The translations under genes and the position numbers were made by a program. From Entophlyctis helioformis (Eukaryota > Chytridiomycota > Chytridiomycetes > Chytridiales > Chytriomycetaceae): 64,000 nucleotides of DNA. Shown here in pieces: positions 53,611 to 64,000 of this stretch (positions are counted from its first letter, which is position 1; the number at the start of each line of letters is the position of its first letter). The notes under the pieces were generated by a model. It worked only from the letters and a program-made list of their open reading frames with translations. It had not been told where the DNA came from and made no database searches. The DNA is taken from the NCBI GenBank assembly GCA_025526915.1, contig JAHLKH010000090.1, positions 34,892 to 98,891 of the forward strand, written 5' to 3'.

Positions 53611-56600
53611 ATGAGCAGCCGTGATACCAACAAGACCGGCATCGCAGGAGGCAGTGGCAGCAGAGGGGGCCGGCAGCAGGGCCGCTACAGCACAGGCAGC
53701 ATCTCTGGCACGAGGGTATCCGCCATGGCAGGAGCTCAGCCGTCCCGAGCAGGAGCACAGGGAACAGGAGCTGCGGCAGCCAGCAGCAGCATTGGCAGCG
53801 TTGGCAGCAATGGCAGCGCGATGGGCATGAATGGCGCTCGTCCATCGTACATGACCCATCGCGGCGGTGGTGCGAGCACCAGTGCGAGCGCCCGAGTCGG
53901 CCGGCCACCCATTGTCCTGTCTGCCCGAGACCGTCCTCCTGTTGTGGCCGCATCGTCGCGAGGCGGTCGGCCGGCCGCTGCGTCGCATCCAAGTCACATT
54001 CCGCACCCAAGCCAGCCGCATAATCCAGGCAGCCAGCAACAGCCAGCAGCAGCAGCAGCAGCAATACGGCATCGCCCATCCGGCAGAAGGGCAACGGCGT
54101 CCCGCTCGTTGCATCTGCGGCCTCTGTCGCCGCCGTGCTGCCATCCAACGGAAAGGGCGGCAGTGGGACTCGGCCCGCCGGTCCTGCAGGGCAAGGTGTG
54201 CCGATCACTCTCAAGCGCAGACAGTCGGCTGATCTGGGCGGCCAAGACAAGCCGTTGCTGGATGGATCGGCCGGCGCTGCAGGAGCCTCGACGCCGTCTG
54301 CCGCACCTGCATCTGCAGCAGCGTTTGTGCCGGCAAGTGGTCCGAGCGGGCCCAAGCTCGAGCCTGCTGGCCCCATGGCTCCTGTTCCGGTCAGCGCCGT
54401 TGCTGCCAGCAAATTGAATGCGCCGGCACATGAGCCAGGACAGGCGGGACAGGTGCGTGGCGATGGCTGGAATGCCGCCCGAATGGATGGCTGGCTGGCT
54501 GGATGGATGCATGCATGCATGCATGCATGCATGCAATGCCCAGCACGTATAGTGCGCATGCCTCTGCGCGTCGCTGGCTGACATGTGGTTCACACTGCCT
54601 GGCTGCTGGGTTGCGACCGCGCACCAACGCCTGTTGATCAATCGCAGCCAACGGCCAAGCCCACCAAGATCAAGCGCAGAAAGCCAAAGCAGGCCGCCGT
54701 GCAAGCAGGCGAAGGCGATGCGGCCGCGCTGGCAGGCTCGTTGGCAGGCTCGTTGGCAGGCCCGTTGGCAGACCCGTTGGCAGACTCTCCCGCGCACACG
54801 CCTGCCGCATCGGCGACGCCAAGCAAGGCGGCCAGCCCGAGCCCGGCCACGGCGCCAGCCGCCTCCACGCCCGCGTTGGCCGCGATTTCCTCTTTGTCTT
54901 TGTCTGCTGCCGCCCTTCCCCTCGCATCTGCAACCGGCGACGCTGTTGTTGCCATCGACGCCAACTCATCACTGCCCAGCCCATCGCACCCGCTCGAGGC
55001 AGCCACAGCAGCCGCAACCACAGCCTACGCAGCAACACGAGCAACCACAGCATCACCCGCAGCACCAGCATCGCCCATGACCACGACCATGGCTGCATCT
55101 GCCGCAAATTCGGCATCGCTCATGGCCACCGGCATTCGTCTTGAAGCGGATGGCACGCACACCGACACAGACTCGATGGACTATGCCGACGACACGGCAT
55201 TCAGCCAAGGCGACCTGCAGGGCGACCTGCACGGCGGCCACGACACCGCCGCTTCTCCTCGCGCTGCCTCTGCGGCCAACGTCCATGCAAAGACGCACGG
55301 CATGACAGGCGGCCCGACCAACGATGCTGCGCTGCACGCTCATCCCACCGACATCGGCACCACCCAGCCTGCTGGCAATGGCAGCCAGCTCTCGGATCTG
55401 CCCGATGACGACACTGTGCCGTCTGCATCCCCCACAAACAACAGGGCCGATCTGGCTGGCAACTCTCCCGAGCCCCATCTCGGCCAAGGCTTGGCCGCAC
55501 ACGGCGATGCGGATGCAGCACGGCCCTCGCCCTCGTCCTCGCCCTCGCCTCCTCCCCCCGCGCCTTCTTCGTCGCTGTCGTCGGCCCAGCAGTCACGTTT
55601 GTCGACTGCTGCGACGACTGCTGCTCCATCTCCGTCCGTCCCAAAGACCAACGGGTCCATTCGTGGTGCTGCTGCTGCCACTGCTGCGTCATCGTCTGCG
55701 TCTGCGTCGGCGTCTGCCAACCCAAAGGGGTCTGCTGCTGATGCGTCTGCCCGCACGCTCGCTCCCGGCCAAGATACCGGCGTTGCATCGACCGTGAGTG
55801 GCGCAAGAACAACCCGAGCCTCGTCGGCTGGAGCACCGCAGCACGCACAGGAAACAACCACGATGGATGGATCCACGAGACTGCAGGGGCAGGCCCAGGG
55901 ACAGACGCTCCAAGGCAAGGCCGCTGCCACCTCTCTGGACGTCGACATGGCCGATGCCTCTGGTGCGTCCGACGCCATCTCCTGCTGCCCATCCCACTGC
56001 CCATTCTATGCCCGTTCGTGTCTGTGTTGTGGCCTCGATGCCTGCTGCAAAGGATGGACGGGCAGAGGGATGGATGTCTTTCTTGGCCGACCGCAACTGA
56101 CTGACTCATTGGCCCGATGCCTTTCCTCGATCCCCACTGCCATCCACCGCATGCAACCGTCTGCGTTGCATTCTCTGTTGCAGAGCCCCTGTCGCAGCAA
56201 CCCAACAACGGTGCTGACGCAGAGACGGCGCAGCATCTCATGCGCAATGCAAAGCTGGACGCTGCTCGTGCCCGCGAGCTCACTGAGAACTCGCATCAAA
56301 AGTACGTCTTGTTTGCCTCGATGCTCCTGATGATTTGCTTGCACAGTGACTGGCCAATTTGCGCCTCATCTGTGGCGCGTCGCGATCGCCAATTCATCGT
56401 TCGTCGGCTGCTTGACTGACCATCGCGCCGATCGTGCTGGCGGACACGGCTCGTTCCTGCTCGCGTCAACAGGCTCTTCCGCATCAAGACCGAGGAGCTG
56501 GTGCTCGAAGAAAAGCTGATCAAGTCTGGCACGCATCCAGACTACATGGAAGCACTCGCCGAGATCCAGAAGCGCATGGACGACAGGACGCGCGAGTCGG

Positions 56601-57324
56601 CCGATCGGTTGCGATATGCTGTCAAGGCTTGCGAGTCCACCTATGATTCAAACATCAAGTTTGCGCACGACACATTCCTTGTAAGTCCGTTGCCTCCATC
56701 GATCGAGGTTGATGTTGGATTTGACTGCTGATCGGCTGGCTGACTTGGCGAATGGCTTGGCGAATGGCTTGGCCTACTACAGGAAGCCAAGCGTGGATTG
56801 AGATGGAAAATGTACAGGACAGCTACACGCAGCTGCTTCCAGCTCAATGCTGAGTACGAGCAGCTGCGTATCATGTCCCATCCAGGTGTGTTTGGAGGTG
56901 CTACGCTCTTGTGTTTGCAGTGTTTCCGCTCACACATTTCTCCTGTTGTGCAAATGGCAGTTCCAAACTTCACAGCACTGCCCGAGGTTATCTCCAAACG
57001 CAAGTGGGACATGATGGACAGCTACGAGAACGGAAACCTGCGCGCAGATGTCGAACGCAGCATCCCGGACTGGACGCGGCTTGTCGTGCACAAGCGTCGT
57101 CGGGCAGGGTACTTCCGAGTAAGTCCGTCTTCCTCTCTCACTGCTCTCTTGACGCGACTCGCTAACTCTCCCCACAGTTGTACGTGCCACCGCCGTGCGT
57201 GGGTCTGGACGAGAACGAGATGGACCAGGACATGGAGGCTATCCGCACAGGCACCACTGGTTCTGCTGACCAGAAGGCACGGCCTGGAGGTCCCAAGAAG
57301 GCGGGCAAGCCGCCGCGGAACTAG
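53611..57324 (+). CDS. Sds3/BRMS1-family subunit of a Sin3-Rpd3 histone deacetylase complex
   Basis: Probable chromatin co-repressor subunit. ATG 53611 opens a Gly/Ser/Ala-rich region. Later exons: to 54452, 54648-55962, 56184-56301, 56473-56680, 56783-56885, 56961-57118 and 57178-57324, all phase-compatible. The Sds3-like core is in the 3' exons: LMRNAKLDAARARELTENSH, LFRIKTEELVLEEKLIKSGT, HPDYMEALAEIQKRMDDRTR, YAVKACESTYDSNIKFAHD, then VPNFTALPEVISKRKWDMMD and WTRLVVHKRRRAGYFR. More than half of the protein is low-complexity Ser/Thr/Ala/Pro sequence (exon 54648-55962) with a basic patch (KPTKIKRRKPKQ). The frame changes within or next to a CAG run at about 54045-54065; no good splice pair explains it. 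Confidence 0.8.
54506..54535. repeat. (ATGC)n microsatellite in an Sds3-like intron
   Basis: Seven or more perfect atgc units, self-complementary, within the intron 54453-54647, preceded by (ggct/ggat) repeats. Confidence 0.9.
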
Positions 57325-57825
57325 ACTCGACGTGTCGAACCACCACCACGTGCCAGCACTTGCACTTTATGTTACATACCCTCCACACAGACACACCTCT
57401 CTGATGTTTCCATTCACCCCGTCGCACTCGTTGTCTTTTTCACTGGACGTGGTGGCTGGCGTACCCAGATATTCGGCACATAGACACGTCGTGCACTGCA
57501 GGATCCAGCAGTCCGTGGCACTTGCTTGTGTTTCTTCTCCTCGTCTCCCTTTCAAGGTCTTTGCTGGATGGGGCGTCCGCCTGGACGGCTCCCCTTCTCC
57601 ATTCCGTTTCCTCTCTTCCAACCTTAATGGCACTATTTTCCAACGTCAGATGTCCATTCCGGTTCATTGTTACTTGATGATCAGTAGCTTGGATAGAGAG
57701 AGAGAGAGAGGGCTGTAGCCCAAGATGAGGAAAAAAAGAAAAGAAGAAGAAGTAGAAGAGCACACAAGCACACACAAGCACACGCAAGAATAAGCACACG
57801 CATGAACTAGCGAGGCCGGGGCTGG
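57325..57825. other. Convergent 3' region between the Sds3-like and acyltransferase genes
   Basis: About 500 bp with the 3' ends of two convergent genes, a (ga)n run at 57695-57712 and A-rich plus cacaagcacacgcaag-like repeats at 57728-57800. No gene seen. Confidence 0.55.
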
Positions 57826-59372
57826 TCACCAGAACAGGCCAAGAACGAGCATGGCGATGCGCCAGTAGATGGGCACGGTGTAAAACACAGAGATCCATAC
57901 CACACCGACGGCGACCCAGTCGGACACGTCTGGCACCTGGTCGAACACAACGCGCTTGAGCGGCTTGGCTGTCTGGCCGGCAGGAACGCCAACCTCGGTG
58001 TCGGGGAACTGGCCCGTCTTGTAGAACGTGTCCATGAGGGCGTCCTTGTGCATGAACCGCTGGCGCACCCAGTCCGAAAAAACGTCCTTGCGGGCAATAG
58101 CCAGCTTGTCGAAAGCGCCATTGGACCGCTCCGACTGCGCCGCACACCGCTTGGCAAGCTCGGCATTCTTTTCGAGCGTCTCGGCCGTGATCGATCCGTC
58201 AAAGCCGGGCAGGCTGGAGAGATCAAACGACTGCACGTGGAGGTGCACTTCGCGAGGGTACTGGCCCGAAAAGTACACGTTGGACACGAGGTACTCTTCG
58301 TACGGGATCTGCTCGGGTCTCAGCCCACCGTAGCCGACGGTGACATCGAACAGCGTGTTGATCTTGGGATACAGCACGTCGCAGCACATGAACAGGCCAG
58401 ACGCCTTGGGAAGGATGACGTACTTGGGGTCGTCGGTGATGTCCTCCTTCTTGGCATACGCGCGCGACGTGGCACGGTTGTTGGGTGTGTTGAGCGTGCC
58501 CTCGGGGAAAAGCAGCAGCCACAGCGGGAGGTTCGGCGCGCTCTCCTTTTGGCGGGAAATGAGCTTGACGATGGTGCGGCGGTCCTTGCGCAGGCTGCGC
58601 TCGAGAAAGATGAACTCGAAAAACGACATGCCAACACCAAGGATCGGCAGGTAGCGCAGCACGGACATGAGCATGATCTTGACGTCGCCGTGGTGGCCGG
58701 TGTAGCGAGCCAGACTCCACAAGTATAACCCTGGTTGGCGCAAAGTGCAGGACCAATGGCGTGTCAGGCGGGCAACGACGGGACAAAAGATCGGCCGGCC
58801 ACATGTGAACACGAACGAGACTCACAGTCGGGATAGATCTGGTGGTTGGCGATGAGCACCGACTGCACCTGGTCTCGGAGAGCATCGGTGTCGCCTGTGA
58901 TGACCAGCTTGGACGGCGTGATGAGGTTGATGATGATCATGACGAGCGATCCAAACACCGACTCTGTCCAGCGAATGTACCACTTGAAGGCGCGATAGAA
59001 GACGTCGCGGGTTTCGGCCCGCTTCTCTGGTGCGAGAGCAAACAGGAACGGGTACGGCAGAGCAACGAGAAGCAGCGCTGGAATCTGCAGGAGCACCAGC
59101 GCCGTGGTGGTGTACATGGTCAGGAACACGAAGAAGGCTGCGTTCTTGTAGTAGTCGAACGGCGGGACAACGGGCTTGCTGGTGGGCAACACCGAGATGG
59201 GCTCAGGCGTCGAGCTGGCCGAAGCGCCGTTGACACCATTGACAACGTTGGCGTTGGACGACGGTGTCGCTGCTACCGGTGCTGCAGTCGGTGCTGCAGT
59301 CGGTGCTGCTGTCGGTGCTGCTGTCGGTGCTGCCTGTGCCGGCGATGGCGGAGAAGGTGCGGTCGATGACAT
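57826..59372 (-). CDS. Lysophospholipid acyltransferase, AGPAT/LCLAT1-like
   Basis: Acyl-CoA-dependent transfer to a lysophospholipid at the ER. Exons 58826-59372 and 57826-58730, 1,452 nt, 483 aa. The N-terminus has a PTAA repeat, then TM segments (FFVFLTMYTTTALVLLQIPA; SLVMIIINLITPSKLV). Motif I NHQIYPD/WLYLW (NHx4D, about residues 177-183, joined across the intron); motif II FLERSLRKDRRTI; motif III LLFPEGTLNTPNNR; motif IV PKASGLFMC. Two C-terminal hydrophobic helices (WVAVGVVWISVFYTVPIYW; RIAMLVLGLFW) match LCLAT1/AGPAT5-type proteins. Confidence 0.92.
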
Positions 59373-59748
59373 GGTCAGGCTTTCAGGGATGTGTACGGTG
59401 TTGTGCAAGGATGTGTCTTGGCGGCAAGTGCCCGTCAGAGTGCCAGGTCTGTGATGCTCAGAAGAACTTGCAAAGGGTCGCTGGCTGGATGGCTGGCGGT
59501 TGCAAGAGGTGGAGGCGGATGGACTTGAGGGACAACGACGGGCTTGGCGGTGGACTGGGCTGTGCAAGGAGGTGCCACGTTCGGCTGTTTGGGGGCAAAC
59601 AGCGAATCGTGGAGATTGCACGATCGAGTGCACGAGTGGAGATGGCGGGGGTTGATGGCGTCACAGTCCGATCCGTTGCACCTGCCGGCGGTGCGTAGAT
59701 CCACCGGCTATGGCACATCCTCGGTGCGACACGGACACAGTGTTGCCT
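59373..59748. other. Upstream region of the lysophospholipid acyltransferase gene
   Basis: 376 bp carrying the presumed promoter. Overlapping ORFs on both strands lack conserved features. Confidence 0.5.
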
Positions 59749-60189
59749 TCAAATGCCCGCTAAAGCAAGCACAGCCACCCCATCACCCTCGAGTTTCCGC
59801 ATCTGCTCCGCATTGAATGCTTCGCCCCACGTCCCGCCAAGGACTAACCCCCACATCAAGTTTACCACGTCAGAAACAATATGTACAAGATCGCCGCGTA
59901 TCTGTGGGTGTCCCACATTCTCGTGCGTTGCAATGGCGTGTGCTGCTGCCAACCGTGCGTCCAAGCCACGCTGCCCGTGCGCTGTGCGGATAGCCACGAT
60001 CCGCTCCTCTGTGCACTCGAGCGCAAAATGCGCAATCTCTAGCGTGCTTCCCAGATCCTCGCCACACATGATGCAGCATGGACCGTCACCAAAGGGGTGG
60101 GCTGGGTCGAGCAGGTTGGCGTTGATAGCGCGGCGAGCCGTGAAGATGCCGCCCACACGAGAGAGTGCCTTCCGAGCGTCGCGGGTCAA
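59749..60189 (-). mobile_element. Probable 3'-terminal remnant of a non-LTR retrotransposon
   Basis: About 145 codons open without a credible ATG (first codon TTG at 60189). The sequence LSRVGGIFTARRAINANLLD followed by CCIMCGEDLGSTLEIAHFAL and EC has the CxxC...H...C zinc-finger pattern that ends many fungal non-LTR reverse transcriptases (zf-RVT type), including the preceding fLTARRA-like context. No reverse transcriptase or RNase H domain remains upstream. It ends about 290 bp from a tRNA gene. The alternative is a small unknown zinc-finger protein. Confidence 0.45.
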
Positions 60190-60474
60190 AGACTGGATCG
60201 CGACTGATGTCGGCTGTCTTGCGCATCTGGAACGCAGTGTAGATGGCAGCGTGCAGCATCAGTGCGACAGCCGAGGACAGACTGCACGCTTGTGCTGTTC
60301 GACATGATCTGTGACACACTGAGCTGATTGACTGAACAGCGTCCATAACGAGAGAGAGAGAGAGAGAGGCAGACGGCGCAGTGGCAGAGCGAAGCCACGC
60401 TGGGCAAAAGAGCAGCAGGACAGCCGGATGCGGATGGCACGCCAAGCAAAAGTGGATGGCAGGCAAAAAGGAAT

Positions 60475-60546
60475 GCTCCGTACAGGGATCGAACCTGTGA
60501 CCTTTGCGTTATTAGCACAACGCTCTACCGACTAAGCTAACGGAGC
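60475..60546 (-). tRNA. tRNA-Ile (anticodon AAU)
   Basis: A 72-nt cloverleaf on the minus strand. Acceptor stem GCTCCGT/ACGGAGC (7 bp perfect), D-arm GCTTAGTCGGTAGAGC, anticodon stem TTGTG/CGCAA around loop CTAATAA (anticodon AAT in DNA), T-arm ACAGG-TTCGATC-CCTGT with the GGTTCGA box B. No intron. It reads ATT (Ile) codons, with inosine modification expected for ATC. Confidence 0.95.
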
Positions 60547-60784
60547 TACTTCCTCTTGTTCAATTTCGAGTGCAGTGTCAATATAAACCTTATGTGCAAC
60601 ATTGACCACAACGCACGATCGAAAGCCGCTCGCTGGTTGGCTGGATAAGCATGGGCATCCTACCATCCACTACAAGGACCACGCAAGATTACAGTGAATG
60701 TGTAAACGGGCATTGTTGTAGAATGTGACAAAGGAGCCGCCAAGCGTCGTCAGATGGCTACGAACAAGGTGCTACTCCTGCTCT

Positions 60785-61417
60785 TCATTTCTTCGAGGAC
60801 TTCTTGGCCTCAGCCTCCTGAGACTTGATGACCTTCTTGACAATCTTCTGCTCCTCAACAAGGAAGGCGCGGACGATTCTGTTGTTGGATGCACGCCAAG
60901 GCGACACGCGCAGTCAGTAAATGCAGAAACAAGCCACGGATCCAGCGCGGTTCAGCAAGCGAGTTCACGAACCTGCTGCGAACGCAGGTAGCGCAACGGC
61001 TGCCACCGTAAGCACGGGTGACGGTCTTCTGGCGCTTGGAGATGCGAGCGAACTCGACGGGGCGGAGGGCAGGGACCTGTCAACAGCAGCGTGCGTGTCA
61101 GATCGCATTCCCGTGCACAACCACGGACATAGACAACAAAGCAAGTCATTGACAACGTACGCCGGGAAGAGCGACACCACAGTCACCGCACTTGGGGTGG
61201 GCGACCTTCTTGTGGATGTAGTGGACAACGAGCTTGCCACCTGGAATTCACCAATCACGACCGCCACCACAGATACTGTCAGTCGCTGGCTGCTGCCTTC
61301 TGAAGCAGCCATCGCAGCACCAAGCATTGCAGACGCACCAGGGGTCTTGACGACACGGGTCTTGTTAGACTTGGTGTTGTACGAGAGGCGGCGGCGGTAG
61401 GTGACTCTTTGGGCCAT
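60785..61417 (-). CDS. RPL34: 60S ribosomal protein eL34
   Basis: Large-subunit ribosomal protein. Four exons: 61339-61417, 61161-61240, 60973-61076 and 60785-60878, 357 nt, 118 aa. Sequence is textbook eL34: [115 protein letters not shown]. The CxxC pairs are present. The ATG is right after an intron-free short leader. Confidence 0.97.
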
Positions 61418-62314
61418 TTCGATAGGTCTGTCAACACAGTCGCAAAGGCAAGCACAATCATGTACGGCTCGTCAGTACATGGAGACACTTGCAAAGCAGC
61501 ATGCCGCACTTCCAAGCCAGCCACCAGCCAGCCAGCCAGCCACATGTCCAATATGCTGCGAGGCTTCCTTGCAGCGTCCTGCCGTGCGACATGCTTCCGC
61601 TCTCCGCCTCCATCCGTTGCTCCATTCAGCACACCGGTCTGGTGCAACTCGAATACGCTGTTGCTGCTGCTGCTTGCTGGTGCTATTGGTTCAAGCTGTG
61701 CGGTTGTCGTGTGTTGGCGCGGTTGGAGTGCAGCAGGTCCAGTTGTCCAGTCGCGGCTGTTGCCTGGTGTCGCACAGCCCTTGCCTGTCAGCAGCAGCTG
61801 TTGAATCGTCTCAGAATCGACTCGGCTGGTGCTGCTGGTCCATGTGCTGATTTCGGTCGAGGGCTCGGGCAGCTGGGGCGAATGGAGCGGATGGAAGCGG
61901 ATGCATCAACAGCCGGATGGGATGGGATGGGATGGATGGCGGCGGCAGCGGCAGTCCCATCCATCTATCCATCCTGTAGGCCCATCCTCGACATTGGATG
62001 CGTGGTTGGCAGGCTTGCTGGTCGTGGTCGTGGTCGTGGTCGTGGTGGTCGCGCACAGGCAGTCAGACGGCACTACACACCAAAAGTTCGTTTTGCGTGC
62101 GGCAACCTTCCACACACAAATTGCGCCTGACTGGCCTCGCCTGCCTCTGCGCAGAGTCCAACCGCACACGGAAAAAGCGAAACATGGTCACGTGTGTGTC
62201 ACATGACTTGTGTTTCATTCGCAAAATGGTGGCTGAGTGCACATCGCGCTTCGCAAGATGCCAGGCTGCTGTTTGATGCCATGCAGTGCAAGGCCAAGAT
62301 ACAACGAGATTCAT
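61418..62314. other. Intergenic region between eL34 and the ankyrin gene
   Basis: About 900 bp. It should hold the eL34 promoter and, at the far end, the 3' end of the ankyrin gene. It contains (gggat)/(ggatg) runs at about 61917-61940 and (ggtcgt)n at about 62024-62050. Overlapping ORFs are Gln/Cys/Ser-rich with no conserved features. Confidence 0.55.
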
Positions 62315-64000
62315 TCACGCTCGATCAAACTGCCTAAACAACGCAATGCGAGGCTTGGCATATGAGCCGTAGTTTCCAATGATGGCATGTTGCATCGCAC
62401 GCCGTCTCTCTGGTGTCAAGCTGCCAAGGAGATACAGAGCAACCTTGTCGTTCTTGGCTTTGATAATGGCCCTGTGGGAAAAGTCTGCCATGCGATGCTC
62501 CAGCAGCCACTGCATGACCTCGAGTTTCCCGTACTCGGCTGTCTTGTCAATCGTGTCAGTCGCGCACTGAACAGCAGTGTTTTCCAGAATCCACTGGATG
62601 ACATGAAGGTGTCCGCGTCGGGCAGCCATGGTTATCGCATCACTTGTGCACTCTACGGCGGTGGTTTCCAGGATCAATTGGATAATATCCAGGCGTCCGC
62701 ACCCAGCCGCCGCATTGATCGCCTCAGTCGTGCATCCTTCGGTGCGGTTGGCATGCAGCCACAGGAAAACATCGAAATGCCAGCTCTCAGCAGCCAAGTC
62801 CATTGCATCGGTCGTGCATCCTTCGGTGCGATTGGCATGGAGCCACTGGATGATGTGGAGATGGCCATTATCGGCAGCAAAGTTCATGGCGCCTTCTGTG
62901 CAGCCTTCCGTCCTGTTGGCATGAAGCCATTGGACGATGTGAAGATGACCGTTCGAGGCTGCCCAGTCCATCGCCTTTGTCGTGCAGCCCTCCGTGCGGT
63001 TGGCATGCAGCCACTTGACGACGTGCAAGTGTCCACCTTTGGCAGCATTGCCCATCGCGTCAGTCGTGCATCCTTCCGCGCGGTTGGAGTGAAGCCACTT
63101 GACCAGATCCAGGTTGCCCGAGAATGCAGCATAGTCCATCGCAATGGTCGTGCATCCTTCCGTGCGGTTGGAGTGAAGCCACTTGACAACATGAATGTGT
63201 CCATACATGGCAGCAGTGTTCATCGCGCCTTCGGTGCAACCTTCCGTGCGGTTGAAGTGAAGCCACTTGACCAGATCCAGGTTGCCCGAGAAGGCCGCTG
63301 CATCCATTGTAGACACTGCGAATACGGCGTCGCCCCTGGATGACAGATACTGCACCATCTCGAGATGGCCGCTTGTTGCAGCGGCGTCAACAGACGGCGC
63401 ACGTGAATATGGGCGGTCAAGTTTCCCGATCGTATCGAGGCCAGTGTCGAGCAGATGCTTGACAAAGTCGACGCAGTTGGCCTCGATAGCCATCCAACCG
63501 AGTTCGGCATTCGGTTTGCTTGGAAGAGAGTCCAGCCACATGTTCTGCAGAGGAATGTACGGGATCCAAGGTTGCTTACTGGCATCCGGGAAACGACCGC
63601 GCAGTCGCTCGTACATGCGGCGAGTCTTGACGTGCGCAATGTCTTTGGGTGTCAGCTTGACGGATGGCAGCAGCGCCAGATCGCCTGGCCAGTCCTGCTT
63701 GATGACGTCGACCCACAGCGCTCGCTTGTCGGCGTCGTCCATCTTGGCGGCCTTGAGACGGCCGCACAGGAAGCGAGTGAGCGGGCCAGCGTGCTCCAGG
63801 ATCTTGGCTTGCAGCTCGGGAAAGAAGAGGTCCCAGACGTTGTCTGCCTTGACGGCCCACAGTGACTGCAGCCGCTCCATCTCGTGGTATCGAGGACGAG
63901 CGGCGGTCGTTGGCAGGGTTGGCTGGAGAGGGGCAGAGAGCGGGGCGGCGGCAAGGGCGGGCAAGTTGCCACCAGGTGTATTGCTGTTGTTTGCGTGCTG
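62315..64000 (-). CDS. Ankyrin-repeat protein with F-box-like N-terminus, 5' end outside the window
   Basis: Open without stop from the right edge to the stop at 62315 (at least 561 codons). The first codon in this frame that could start before the edge is not an ATG; the first internal ATG is about 63880 (MERLQSLWAV), so the start is probably beyond 64000. N-terminal part: VWDLFFPELQAKILEHAGPL with F-box-like spacing. Then about ten ankyrin units of about 33 residues, e.g. GHLHVVKWLHANRTEGCTT, AMDYAAFSGNLDLVKWLHSN, several nearly identical. Such RTEGCTT-type ankyrin arrays are typical of large lineage-specific families in chytrids (my recollection, not checked). Likely a protein-binding adaptor. 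Confidence 0.85.
   Translation of the reverse strand, partial: QHANNSNTPGGNLPALAAAPLSAPLQPTLPTTAARPRYHEMERLQSLWAVKADNVWDLFFPELQAKILEHAGPLTRFLCGRLKAAKMDDADKRALWVDVIKQDWPGDLALLPSVKLTPKDIAHVKTRRMYERLRGRFPDASKQPWIPYIPLQNMWLDSLPSKPNAELGWMAIEANCVDFVKHLLDTGLDTIGKLDRPYSRAPSVDAAATSGHLEMVQYLSSRGDAVFAVSTMDAAAFSGNLDLVKWLHFNRTEGCTEGAMNTAAMYGHIHVVKWLHSNRTEGCTTIAMDYAAFSGNLDLVKWLHSNRAEGCTTDAMGNAAKGGHLHVVKWLHANRTEGCTTKAMDWAASNGHLHIVQWLHANRTEGCTEGAMNFAADNGHLHIIQWLHANRTEGCTTDAMDLAAESWHFDVFLWLHANRTEGCTTEAINAAAGCGRLDIIQLILETTAVECTSDAITMAARRGHLHVIQWILENTAVQCATDTIDKTAEYGKLEVMQWLLEHRMADFSHRAIIKAKNDKVALYLLGSLTPERRRAMQHAIIGNYGSYAKPRIALFRQFDRA

Noticed and set aside
60725..62276. Short plus-strand ORFs around eL34 and downstream
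   Set aside because: Antisense to eL34 exons or in simple-repeat intergenic DNA; no protein-like conservation.

Overview
The window reads as nuclear DNA of a zoosporic, chytrid-type fungus. It is GC-rich. Nearly every gene is cut by short spliceosomal introns (mostly 60-130 nt, GT-AG, with two GC-AG cases). It combines flagellar genes (outer-arm dynein heavy chain, IFT38/CLUAP1, a CEP95-like centrosomal protein) with fungal housekeeping genes (ERG28, CDC25-type RasGEF, EDEM mannosidase, Sds3-like HDAC subunit). The species is inference. I translated both strands and joined exons by splice consensus, phase continuity and family conservation. Most multi-exon models below sum to an exact multiple of three.

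Layout. 1-5.7 kb: 5' part of a DNAH5/8-type dynein heavy chain (minus). 5.9-8.0 kb: F-box/Cys-rich protein. 8.3-12.3 kb: a very repetitive Ala/Pro/Gln/Lys protein. 13.1-19.0 kb: DHHC palmitoyltransferase, EDEM-type GH47 mannosidase, and a PA-domain ORF. 19.2-23.1 kb: adenine phosphoribosyltransferase, a metallo-beta-lactamase-fold hydrolase/dioxygenase, and a WKF-domain (C7orf50-like) protein. 23.1-24.9 kb: an F-box + ZnF-UBP + DUSP protein. 25.0-30.6 kb: an 18-exon 5-oxoprolinase. 30.6-32.4 kb: ERG28 and a TMEM223-like protein.

32.4-43.1 kb is the accessory heart of the window, all on the minus strand. It holds five tandem secreted class-3 lipases interleaved with three copies of a condensation-fold (alcohol acetyltransferase-like) acyltransferase: one intact, one with four single-base indels, one short remnant. 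DNA-level comparison of the copies shows segmental duplication, a gene-conversion-like identity tract and a chimeric, broken fifth lipase.

43.2-64 kb: SH3-WW-RasGEF; IFT38 and the CEP95-like gene in a head-to-head pair; an Sds3-like gene; a lysophospholipid acyltransferase; a probable non-LTR retrotransposon remnant near a tRNA-Ile(AAU); ribosomal protein eL34; and an ankyrin-repeat protein running off the right edge.

Several otherwise well-conserved genes carry isolated one-base frame breaks (near 4,938, 8,763, 7.05-7.23 kb and 54.05 kb). Some of these may be assembly errors, and the same caution applies to the 'pseudogene' indels. Searches and RNA-seq were not available; family names rest on recognised motifs.
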